From positions 14,216 to 21,675 of the forward strand of contig DJFR01000139.1 in assembly GCA_002432545.1 (NCBI GenBank): a stretch of 7,460 bases of DNA. Direction: 5' to 3'. This stretch comes from Flammeovirgaceae bacterium UBA5867 (lineage in GTDB: Bacteria; Bacteroidota; Bacteroidia; Cytophagales; Cyclobacteriaceae). The notes below the pieces were generated by a model that saw only the letters and a program-made list of their open reading frames with translations, was not told the origin of the DNA and ran no database searches. A program made the position numbers and the translations under genes. Shown here piece by piece: positions 1 to 5,568 of this stretch; position 1 is the stretch's first letter; every line of letters starts with the position of its first letter.

Positions 1-614
1 GCTTCCCAGAAACGCTCGAACGTTATACCATCGTGCAGGTCTTCACCAGGGTGAATTTCGTAACATACATCTACACCAGCTTTATCAAACGCATTGAGAA
101 TCGGCAACCAGCGTTTTGCCAAAGCAGCAAAACCATCTTCTACCAATCCTGCAGGGCGCTGTGGCCACGGGTATACGGTATGCCACATCAGTGCTCCAGA
201 AAATGTAGCATGTGCTGTCAGTCCTAAATTCTGACTTGCCTTTGCTGCAAACTTCAATTGTTCTATAGCCCACTCGGTACGCTCTTTCGGATTACCGCGA
301 AGTTCTTTCGGAGCAAAGCCATCAAACAATTCATCGTACGCATGATGTACCGCTACAAGTTGTCCTTGCAAGTGCGTTGAAAGTTCTGTTACCTGCAAAC
401 CGCATGATTCAATTATACCTTTCCACTCATCACAGTAATCTTTGCTCTCGGCTGCCTTCTTCAGATCGATGCAGCGTGCATCCCATGTAGGAATCTGCAC
501 ACCAACATATCCCAGTGAAGCAGCCCACTTACATATAGTCTTCAGATTATCAAAGGGCGGCTCATCGCCCATGAACTGCGCCAGAAAAATCGCAGGACCT
601 TTTATTGTTTTCAT
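1..614 (-). CDS. Sugar phosphate isomerase/epimerase, TIM-barrel family (3' end outside window)
   Basis: The frame reads from an ATG at 614-612 without a stop to the left edge, giving 204 residues of a protein that is normally about 280-350 long. It starts MKTIKGPAIFLAQF and continues with an alternating beta/alpha pattern typical of the xylose-isomerase-like TIM barrel (AP_endonuc_2/IolE type). Visible landmarks are LGYVGVQIPTWD (34-45), ELSTHLQGQLV (77-87), LGLTAHATFSG (130-140) and CYEIHPGEDLHDG (184-196). In this family a Glu on such a strand is a metal ligand, so E186 is the likely first ligand, with H188 and H194 nearby. It is probably a cytoplasmic, divalent-metal-dependent isomerase or epimerase of a sugar or oxidised sugar. 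The start is preceded by GAAAGGAA, a weak ribosome site. It lies downstream of the Gfo/Idh/MocA gene on the same strand, a common pairing in Bacteroidota, with a 203-nt gap filled by a repeat. Family call is firm; substrate is unknown. Confidence 0.85.
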   Translation of the reverse strand, partial: MKTIKGPAIFLAQFMGDEPPFDNLKTICKWAASLGYVGVQIPTWDARCIDLKKAAESKDYCDEWKGIIESCGLQVTELSTHLQGQLVAVHHAYDELFDGFAPKELRGNPKERTEWAIEQLKFAAKASQNLGLTAHATFSGALMWHTVYPWPQRPAGLVEDGFAALAKRWLPILNAFDKAGVDVCYEIHPGEDLHDGITFERFWE

Positions 615-654
615 TTCCTTTCAATGCTTTTGTTAATTATACGCTTCGCATTTT

Positions 655-820
655 TTAGCTGCTGGTTGCAAGCTACGAGCTGCTAGCTGTTGGTCAGTTA
701 GCAGCGTTCGTGTTACTAAGCTATATTTATAGCTATAGCTGCTAACGTCCAGCAGCTAGTAGCCAGAAGCTAGTGGCTATTTCAAACGTCTTGCAGCTCG
801 TAGCTATAAGCTCGCAGCTA
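655..820. repeat. Heptad-repeat palindromic element, copy 1
   Basis: This gap is built from 7-bp-period units. A left block (657-705) has the consensus AGCTGCT. A middle-right block (749-776) reads CCAGCAG, CTAGTAG, CCAGAAG, CTAGTGG, which is the same unit in inverted orientation. An end block (793-820) reads GCAGCTC, GTAGCTA, TAAGCTC, GCAGCTA. The centre (706-737) is AT-rich. The blocks pair as nested inverted repeats: 671-683 with 793-805 (13 of 13), 680-693 with 749-762 (12 of 14), 697-705 with 738-746 (9 of 9) and 719-725 with 728-734 (7 of 7). The outer ends are TAGCTGC (656-662) and GCAGCTA (814-820). The right end overlaps the last codon of the oxidoreductase gene and supplies its TAG stop. 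Transcribed with the minus-strand genes, it would fold into a long structured spacer between them. The repeat is seen directly; any role is inference. Confidence 0.85.
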
Positions 821-1972
821 TTTAAGCGGTGTCCACTTCTTGCTGGAGTTGGCGGACTTCACTACGGTTTGCACGAAGTTCATGCCGCGTACGCCATCTT
901 CAACATCCGGGAAGTCGTACTTCGCGTAATTGATTTTTTTGCCTGGTTTATATTCACGCACTGCTTTGGTAAACGCGCGGTATATATTTGCAAATGCTTC
1001 CAGATATCCTTCCGGGTGACCGGCCGGTGTGCGGGTAAATGCTTTCGCATCATCAGACAAATAACCTTGTCCTGCGCGAACAATCTCCATCGGTTTACCC
1101 AACCATTTTACTACGAGTGTATTCGGTTCCATCTGTCTCCACTCGATACCACCTTTCTCTCCATATATACGGATGTTCAGGTTGTTCTCTTCACCGGCAG
1201 CAACTTGTGTTGCCATCAATATACCGGATGCACCGTTTTCAAAACGCAGCAGCATAGAACTGTCATCATCCAGGTGGCGACCTTTTACTACGGTGTTAAG
1301 CATAGCGCATACTTCCGTAATTTTCAGTCCGGTAATATACTCCGCGAGGTTGGCAGCGTGTGTACCGATATCACCGATCGCACCCCCCATACCCGATTGT
1401 TTCGGATCTGTTCTCCACGAAGCCTGAGCATTACCAGATTTTTCCAGCAATGTTGACAACCATCCCTGCGGATATTCAACATATACTTTTCTGATAGCAC
1501 CGAGTTTACCGGAAGCAACCATGTTACGAGCTTCCTTCACCAGCGGATAGCCGGTATAGGTATGCGTAAGTCCCAAGATCAATCCTGACTTTTCTACAAC
1601 CTTCTTCAAGGTCTTTGCTTCATCAAGTGAAAAAGCGATAGGCTTCTCAACAATCACATGGAAACCACTTTCGAGTGCCATCTTTGATGGGCCAAAATGC
1701 ACGTGGTTTGGCGTAACTACGGAAACAAAATCCATGCGCTCGCTGGCAGGGAGCTTTGATTCTTTCTCAAACATCTCCTGATACGTTTCATAAACGCGGT
1801 TCGGATTGAGGTACAACGCTTCGCCCGTTGCTTTCGATTCGCCAGGAATTACACTGAAGGCTCCGCATACTAATTCAATTTCTCCATCAATGCCGGCAGC
1901 TTTCCGGTGTACAGGTCCAATAAAAGAGGTCAAACCACCTCCAACCATACCCATGCGCAATTTTCTTTTCAT
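818..1972 (-). CDS. Gfo/Idh/MocA family NAD(P)-dependent sugar oxidoreductase
   Basis: 384 residues, a typical full length for the family. The N-terminal Rossmann fold shows GMVGGGL (8-14), the dinucleotide-binding turn, then DFVSVVTPNHVHF (81-93) and VEKPIAF (108-114), where K110 is the conserved catalytic lysine of the EKP motif. The C-terminal substrate domain carries GDIGTHAANL (200-209), with H205 as the usual second catalytic residue. The GAFS (37-40) and LPASERMDF stretches match the longer-loop subgroup that includes sugar and glycoside dehydrogenases. No signal peptide is present, so it is cytoplasmic. It probably oxidises a hydroxyl of a sugar, inositol or glycoside. It precedes a TIM-barrel isomerase on the same strand, a pairing known from pathways that pass through 3-keto sugars; applying that here is inference. 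The ATG at 1972 begins MKRKLRMGMV and has an A-rich leader without a Shine-Dalgarno. The TAG stop lies inside the adjoining repeat element, so the C-terminus (ends WTPLK) may have been set by it. Confidence 0.92.
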   Translation of the reverse strand: MKRKLRMGMVGGGLTSFIGPVHRKAAGIDGEIELVCGAFSVIPGESKATGEALYLNPNRVYETYQEMFEKESKLPASERMDFVSVVTPNHVHFGPSKMALESGFHVIVEKPIAFSLDEAKTLKKVVEKSGLILGLTHTYTGYPLVKEARNMVASGKLGAIRKVYVEYPQGWLSTLLEKSGNAQASWRTDPKQSGMGGAIGDIGTHAANLAEYITGLKITEVCAMLNTVVKGRHLDDDSSMLLRFENGASGILMATQVAAGEENNLNIRIYGEKGGIEWRQMEPNTLVVKWLGKPMEIVRAGQGYLSDDAKAFTRTPAGHPEGYLEAFANIYRAFTKAVREYKPGKKINYAKYDFPDVEDGVRGMNFVQTVVKSANSSKKWTPLK

Positions 1973-2240
1973 GTGTGTTTTATAATTGGTTAAGATTTAC
2001 GGATTTATGATGAGACCATCGTGACTGCCAGGAAATAGCACTTGATAAGCAGATGGACATTTCATTCGTTTGATATTTACTGCAATAAAATATTATCGGT
2101 GCGAAAAGTAAACAAATAAAATTACCGGAAACGATTGCGTTGTTACTTGACGGTTACAATTTTTTAATTTTTTGACCTTTATCTATTTCTGCAAGCTTAC
2201 GATTGAAATCGCTATTTTTGTTGATTACCCCGACCCCAGA
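1973..2240. promoter_or_regulatory. Divergent intergenic region between oxidoreductase and Rieske genes
   Basis: This 268-bp AT-rich region separates the outward-facing starts at 1972 (minus) and 2241 (plus), so it must hold promoters for both directions. On the plus strand a clear TAnnTTTG box is present at 2213-2220. For the minus direction I found only a one-mismatch box, TACTTTTC, at 2110-2103 on the minus strand, about 130 nt before the start, which is weak. I see no convincing operator palindrome, riboswitch or small gene. It has no heptad repeats, unlike the gene 3' ends nearby. Confidence 0.6.
2213..2220 (+). promoter_or_regulatory. Bacteroidota -7 promoter box of the Rieske gene
   Basis: The octamer TATTTTTG matches the Bacteroidota -7 consensus TAnnTTTG at every fixed position. 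Transcription would begin around 2225, leaving a leader of roughly 15 nt before the ATG at 2241. A -33 partner is poor: TTTC near 2187-2190 is one base off TTTG. The box lies downstream of the alternative in-frame ATG at 2172, so it argues for the shorter protein start. Confidence 0.5.
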
Positions 2241-3281
2241 ATGACTGAGTCTCTCTTTTTACGCAACCTCTGGTATTTCGCCATGCACGGTTCTTCCCTG
2301 AAAACAGGAAAGCTGGTAGCAAAAGAGATATTGGGCGAGCGTATAGTATTTGGCCGCGATGAAAACGATAAGCCTTTTGCACTGAAAGATAATTGCCCGC
2401 ACCGCGGAGTTCCTTTATCGGAAGGCTGGTACGATGGCAAGGAAATTCAATGCTGCTACCATGGCTGGAAGTTTAACAACGAAGGTGTCTGCACGAAGAT
2501 TCCTGCGTTGGCTGATGAAAAATTTGATTGCTCGAAGATCAAGGTGTTCCGCTATCCCTGTAAAGACATTAACGGTACTATCTGGATATATATACCTTTT
2601 AACAAGACTCAACTGAAAGGTGCCGAAGAACGTGTACCTGATTTACTGTTGCCTGCCGATAAAAAATTCAGATTCGTTGAGAAGGTAACAATGCCTGCAG
2701 ATATAGATCAGTCGGTTATAGGATTGATCGATCCGGCACACGTAACGTTTGTACATCAGTCGTGGTACTGGCGCTCGGCCAAGAAACTTAAAATGAAAGA
2801 AAAACATTTTGTGCCGGTAGATCTAGGCTTCAAAATGGCGCGCCACAAGCCTTCATCAAATTCGAAAGGATATTCTATTTTAAAGGGAGAAACTTCTACG
2901 GAGATAAATTTTCAACTTCCGGGAAATCGCTTTGAGCATATCCGCGTAGGTAAACATGAGATTGTTTCCATCACATGCCTCACCCCGATCAATGAAAATG
3001 AAACCGAGCTCAACCATATATTCTATGCATCGTTCGATTTCATCAAGTATATATGGTGGCCGCTCCGCTACCTCGGCAAGCAGTTCATCCACCAGGACCT
3101 CGGTATATTTAGAAAATTACAAAAGGGACTCGAAACAAAACCAACGCTCATGCTACTGGGCGAACCGGACGCACAAGCCCGCTGGTATCACGAACTAAAA
3201 CGCCAATGGGACCTGTCGCAGCAGAACAACACTCCGTTTGAAAACCCTGTGAAGGAAAAGACGCTGCATTGGATCACGTAA
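2241..3281 (+). CDS. Rieske [2Fe-2S] non-heme iron oxygenase, large (alpha) subunit
   Basis: 346 residues starting MTESLFLRNLWYFAMHG. The Rieske cluster ligands are C52 and H54 in NCPHRGVPLSEG, and C71 and H74 in CCYHGW. The mononuclear iron site is seen in GLIDPAHVTFVHQSW, with H167 and H172 as the two histidines; D286 in QFIHQDLGIFRKLQKGLE is the likely carboxylate ligand. Order, spacing and length fit the vanillate demethylase/pheophorbide a oxygenase-like group (COG4638). Such enzymes hydroxylate or demethylate aromatic or cyclic substrates with O2 and electrons from a reductase or ferredoxin; none is encoded nearby, so the electron donor must come from elsewhere. No signal peptide or clear membrane segment is visible. 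An in-frame ATG at 2172 would add 23 residues, but the protein family normally begins near the LWYF motif and the promoter box at 2213-2220 lies after that ATG, so 2241 is preferred. Family is firm; substrate is unknown. Confidence 0.92.
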   Translation: MTESLFLRNLWYFAMHGSSLKTGKLVAKEILGERIVFGRDENDKPFALKDNCPHRGVPLSEGWYDGKEIQCCYHGWKFNNEGVCTKIPALADEKFDCSKIKVFRYPCKDINGTIWIYIPFNKTQLKGAEERVPDLLLPADKKFRFVEKVTMPADIDQSVIGLIDPAHVTFVHQSWYWRSAKKLKMKEKHFVPVDLGFKMARHKPSSNSKGYSILKGETSTEINFQLPGNRFEHIRVGKHEIVSITCLTPINENETELNHIFYASFDFIKYIWWPLRYLGKQFIHQDLGIFRKLQKGLETKPTLMLLGEPDAQARWYHELKRQWDLSQQNNTPFENPVKEKTLHWIT

Positions 3282-3444
3282 TTAGCTGCTAGCTGCTAGC
3301 CTCTAGCTGCCAGACGTTGTCGGTATATATTTGACACTGCTACTGAACACGTCACTTCTTCGATCACAAAGTGAGCTTTTTTCCTGTAGCCAGAAGCCAG
3401 TAGCCAGAGGCCTTCCTCTCACGGCTCAGGGCTCGCAGCTAATT
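3280..3444. repeat. Heptad-repeat palindromic element, copy 2, between convergent genes
   Basis: The whole gap between the two convergent stop codons is occupied. A left array (3284-3311) reads AGCTGCT, AGCTGCT, AGCCTCT, AGCTGCC. A right array (3383-3410) reads CCTGTAG, CCAGAAG, CCAGTAG, CCAGAGG. An end block (3423-3444) has GGCTCAG, GGCTCGC, AGCTAAT. A perfect 10-bp inverted repeat, AATTAGCTGC at 3280-3289 and GCAGCTAATT at 3435-3444, closes the element at the Rieske stop on one side and next to the stop of the opposing gene on the other. The left end TTAGCTGCT (3282-3290) and the right end GCTCGCAGCTA (3431-3441) are identical to the ends of the element at 655-820, and the AT-rich centres share TATATTT. 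No open reading frame of its own is seen. It could act as a bidirectional transcript end, but no strong T-tract follows it. Confidence 0.85.
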
Positions 3445-3999
3445 CTACCAGTCGTCTTTGGCGATCTTCTTTTCTTGTGGGATGTATTGAAGTTTGTCGG
3501 TGAAGGCCTTGTCAAGAAGCCCCAGCGTGTTGGGTTTGCACCATTCAGGATTGAGGATTGTGCCGTTGTTCTTTGCTGCGTAGCTTGTGAGTTTATCTTT
3601 CTCGGTAATGTTTTTGTAACCTATATTTCCTGTCAACATAATAGTGTGTACGGTAATGCGGTATTTACCATCCTTCACTCCTATTACAACTTTACCACTA
3701 TATTTTCCGGTTTGAATGATAGAAGGCGTAGCGACCTGTGTGAATTGAAATTTCTTATAGTCAACAACCAGATCGTTGAGATCAAACGTTACTTCATCGG
3801 CAGCTGTCTGCAGATTGGAAATATAGGGCAGCGTCTTATAAAACTCGGCAACCTTTTTAACGGTTACAGAATCCTGCACAAAGATCTTTTGATAAATGAT
3901 CTCCTGGTCTACCAGTTTAAAATTACCATACGCGGTGTTGCCTTGTGCCTGTGTAAAAAACGGGACAAGAATAATAAAGAAGCAAAGCAGGTTTTTCAT
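3445..3999 (-). CDS. Secreted DUF4468-like protein
   Basis: 184 residues. The first 18 (MKNLLCFFIILVPFFTQA) form a signal peptide with likely cleavage after A18, so the mature protein is exported to the periplasm or cell surface. The mature part has an alpha/beta pattern: LVDQEIIYQKIFVQ (29-42), a helix around 45-56, VTFDLNDLVVDYKKF (70-84), then GKYSGKVVIGVKDGKYRITVHTI (98-120). The VKDGKYR strand-turn-strand and the C-terminal tail LDKAFTDKLQ followed by KKIAKDDW recall DUF4468 proteins of Bacteroidota, whose fold is TBP-like and whose role is not known. I cannot confirm the domain without a profile search. A good promoter box lies just upstream. The stop codon is followed after 2 nt by the repeat element at 3280-3444. 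It is convergent with the Rieske gene and divergent from the S41 peptidase, so it is probably a single-gene unit. Confidence 0.75.
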   Translation of the reverse strand: MKNLLCFFIILVPFFTQAQGNTAYGNFKLVDQEIIYQKIFVQDSVTVKKVAEFYKTLPYISNLQTAADEVTFDLNDLVVDYKKFQFTQVATPSIIQTGKYSGKVVIGVKDGKYRITVHTIMLTGNIGYKNITEKDKLTSYAAKNNGTILNPEWCKPNTLGLLDKAFTDKLQYIPQEKKIAKDDW

Positions 4000-4155
4000 A
4001 AAGTGAATTTATCCAAAGTTACTTGAACCACACGACATGAAAAACATCATCCGCAGGAATCGAAGTCTTTTCGACTATACTTCCCGTTGAAATGCAGGAA
4101 TAAACTCACTGGCAGATTTTTTGTTACATTCCGGGGGACCCAACCCATTTCGTCC
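4000..4155. promoter_or_regulatory. Divergent intergenic region of the DUF4468-like and S41 genes
   Basis: This 156-bp gap holds the start regions of both outward-facing genes. The minus-direction promoter box is at 4014-4021. For the plus direction I found no exact TAnnTTTG box; a T-tract ending in TTTG lies about 40 nt before the ATG at 4156. A small inverted repeat, TCGAA at 4060-4064 with TTCGA at 4070-4074, sits between them and is too short to call an operator. Confidence 0.45.
4014..4021 (-). promoter_or_regulatory. Bacteroidota -7 promoter box of the DUF4468-like gene
   Basis: On the minus strand the octamer TAACTTTG matches TAnnTTTG exactly and ends 14 nt before the ATG at 3999-3997. 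This would leave a leader of only about 10 nt. A T-rich TGTTTTT near 4045-4039 is at about the right distance for a degenerate -33 element. Confidence 0.55.
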
Positions 4156-5421
4156 ATGAGACTACTTTTTACGTTCACCGTATTTTTTTATGCAGTAACA
4201 TTATGTGCACAGTCTAACGAATCATACCTGAAAGACCTGGCTTCCCTCCGGGCTATACTACAGACCACGCCTTCTTACAAAGCTCAGATCAAAGGCGATA
4301 AAGCAACATCTTACAACACATTATACAACAGCCTTGCATCCGACACGGTAAGCAATGTCGATGACTATAAATACTTCTATAATTTAGCGCAGCTCTTTTT
4401 TCCTTTGCGCGATAACCACTTATCGTTCTATCAAATTCCGAATTATAATTTGAGGAATCAGGACGATATTAATAAATTCATCAAGACGAAAGAGTTCGCG
4501 GACTATCCAAGACTTAACGTTAACATTGATTCGCTAAAGGCTGCGCTCGCTCTGAAGCCTGCCGACTCCATCGAGGGAATTTACCATTATGAAGGCTTCT
4601 ATTCTGTAGGACTTTTTAAAACCGCGGACAAAGAGTATATAGGTGTGATTGTAAACTCCAACACACCGCTATGGAAAAAAGGACATATAGCGATCCATCT
4701 CAATAAACAAAGTCCAAATTTCTATAAGGCCATTTATGCACATCCGTTAACGAAAAGTTTTATGCTTCAGCCTAATGAAAAATACAGGTATAAATCGCTG
4801 GTCAATTCGTATTTCTATGGATCATACTCACAAAGCATCTATTCCAAAGAGCTTCGATCGAACGCTTATGTAAATCTGCCTGAGGATGCTGCCAAATTTC
4901 AACTGAAGACTATAAATGACAACGTGCAGTATTTACGAATCCGATCTTTTCAGGCAGATAACACGACATCAAAGCAATCCAATGCTTTCTATACGGCCAT
5001 CAAAGATTCATTAACCGCTCCATACCTTATTGTGGATCTCCGAAACAATGAAGGCGGAGCAGAAAAGGAAAGCGAAAAATATTTCAACCTCCTGAAGAAA
5101 TATACCAGGACGGGACACTTGTATATCGTAATGAACAATGAGACACTAAGCCAGGCGGAGATCCTTACGTTGCAATTGAAGAAATTACCAAATACCATTA
5201 CTGCCGGACAACCAACAAAAGGAATGCTAACGTATGGAAGTAATTATGGGCGAAGGGAAATATTACCAAGTAAACGATTCTCCATTTATATAACCGATAT
5301 GAAAGGTAAAGCCGAACACCTGCTATACGAAGACCATGGTATAAATCCAGATATCAGTCTGGATGAAAATACAGATTGGATAGAACAGATTACTACCCGC
5401 GTACGAAAGTCAAAACAATAA
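4156..5421 (+). CDS. Secreted S41 (C-terminal-processing/tricorn-like) family peptidase
   Basis: 421 residues starting MRLLFTFTVFFYAVTLCAQ, a signal peptide with probable cleavage after A18, so the enzyme works outside the cytoplasm. An N-terminal helical part contains FPLRDNHLSFY (82-92), the usual S41 D-x-H segment. The core shows VQYLRIRSF (257-265), LIVDLRNNEGG (291-301), LYIVMNNETLSQAEILTLQLK (322-342), GQPTKGM (351-357) and HGINPDISLDE (394-404). These match the S41 order. S332 and E335 occupy the nucleophile positions of the TASAAE-type motif. The dyad lysine normally three residues after the Thr in G-x-x-T-F-G-K is absent there; the only nearby lysine, K355, directly follows the Thr. 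No PDZ domain is visible. An in-frame ATG at 4087 would add 23 polar residues before the signal peptide, so 4156 is chosen. It probably cleaves peptides, but could be a binding or altered-activity homologue. Confidence 0.82.
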   Translation: MRLLFTFTVFFYAVTLCAQSNESYLKDLASLRAILQTTPSYKAQIKGDKATSYNTLYNSLASDTVSNVDDYKYFYNLAQLFFPLRDNHLSFYQIPNYNLRNQDDINKFIKTKEFADYPRLNVNIDSLKAALALKPADSIEGIYHYEGFYSVGLFKTADKEYIGVIVNSNTPLWKKGHIAIHLNKQSPNFYKAIYAHPLTKSFMLQPNEKYRYKSLVNSYFYGSYSQSIYSKELRSNAYVNLPEDAAKFQLKTINDNVQYLRIRSFQADNTTSKQSNAFYTAIKDSLTAPYLIVDLRNNEGGAEKESEKYFNLLKKYTRTGHLYIVMNNETLSQAEILTLQLKKLPNTITAGQPTKGMLTYGSNYGRREILPSKRFSIYITDMKGKAEHLLYEDHGINPDISLDENTDWIEQITTRVRKSKQ

Positions 5422-5429
5422 ATCCATTG

Positions 5430-5473
5430 CGCAGAGAACACGAAGAAGAAACAAAGTCTCGAAGAAAAAATTA
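5430..5473. repeat. CAGAGAACACGAAG-type low-complexity intergenic repeat
   Basis: Just after the S41 stop the plus strand is a purine-rich run of degenerate units: GCAGAGAACACG, AAGAAGAAAC, AAAGTCTCG, AAGAAAAAA. It resembles the CGCAGAGAACACGAAG-like repeats often seen between genes in Bacteroidota; that comparison is from memory. It has no sequence likeness to the heptad arrays. No coding potential is evident. Confidence 0.45.
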
Positions 5474-5531
5474 CCTGATAAAGCATAATAGATCATGCAC
5501 AACGCTCCGCCTACCGGTTATTTGCTGTTAT

Positions 5532-5566
5532 CCTGAAGCCGGCAACCAGAAGCCAGAAGCCTCTAA
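5532..5566. repeat. Short CCAGAAG heptad array at a gene 3' end
   Basis: Five consecutive 7-bp units lie in register: CCTGAAG, CCGGCAA, CCAGAAG, CCAGAAG, CCTCTAA. They have the same unit and orientation as the right-hand arrays at 749-776 and 3383-3410. Read on the minus strand the array starts TTAG two nt after the TGA stop of the small secreted gene, as in the other elements. The matching AGCTGCT left arm is missing; only degenerate TTTGCTGTT precedes it. It looks like a reduced or half copy of the larger element. Confidence 0.7.
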
Positions 5567-5568
5567 GA

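Noticed and set aside
657..820. CRISPR-like reading of the regular repeats
   Set aside because: The units are 7 bp with no unique spacers, are degenerate and occur in both orientations, with no cas genes in the window.
773..1456. Plus-strand open frame of 227 codons
   Set aside because: It lies antisense to the Gfo/Idh/MocA gene, whose motifs are all intact. It has no recognisable domain and a Cys/Phe/His-rich shadow composition.
2172..2240. N-terminal extension of the Rieske protein from an ATG at 2172 (23 extra residues)
   Set aside because: The promoter box at 2213-2220 lies inside it, the added residues do not resemble the family, and the ATG at 2241 leads directly into the conserved LWYF start.
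3406..3419. AGAGG-CCTT-CCTCT hairpin as a terminator
   Set aside because: The stem is only 5 bp, does not extend, and has no T-tract on either side.
655..3444. Insertion sequence or classical MITE
   Set aside because: No transposase is present and no target-site duplication is evident around either element. The ends resemble the internal heptads rather than a known transposase recognition sequence.
3331..4026. Plus-strand open frame of 231 codons
   Set aside because: It is antisense to the secreted DUF4468-like gene and its 5' part is made of the repeat element. The minus-strand frame has a signal peptide and a promoter box.
4037..4090. Short basic peptide frame of 17 codons before the S41 gene (MKNIIRRNRSLFDYTSR)
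   Set aside because: No promoter or ribosome site supports it and a frame of this size is expected by chance. It could be an upstream leader peptide, but nothing shows this.
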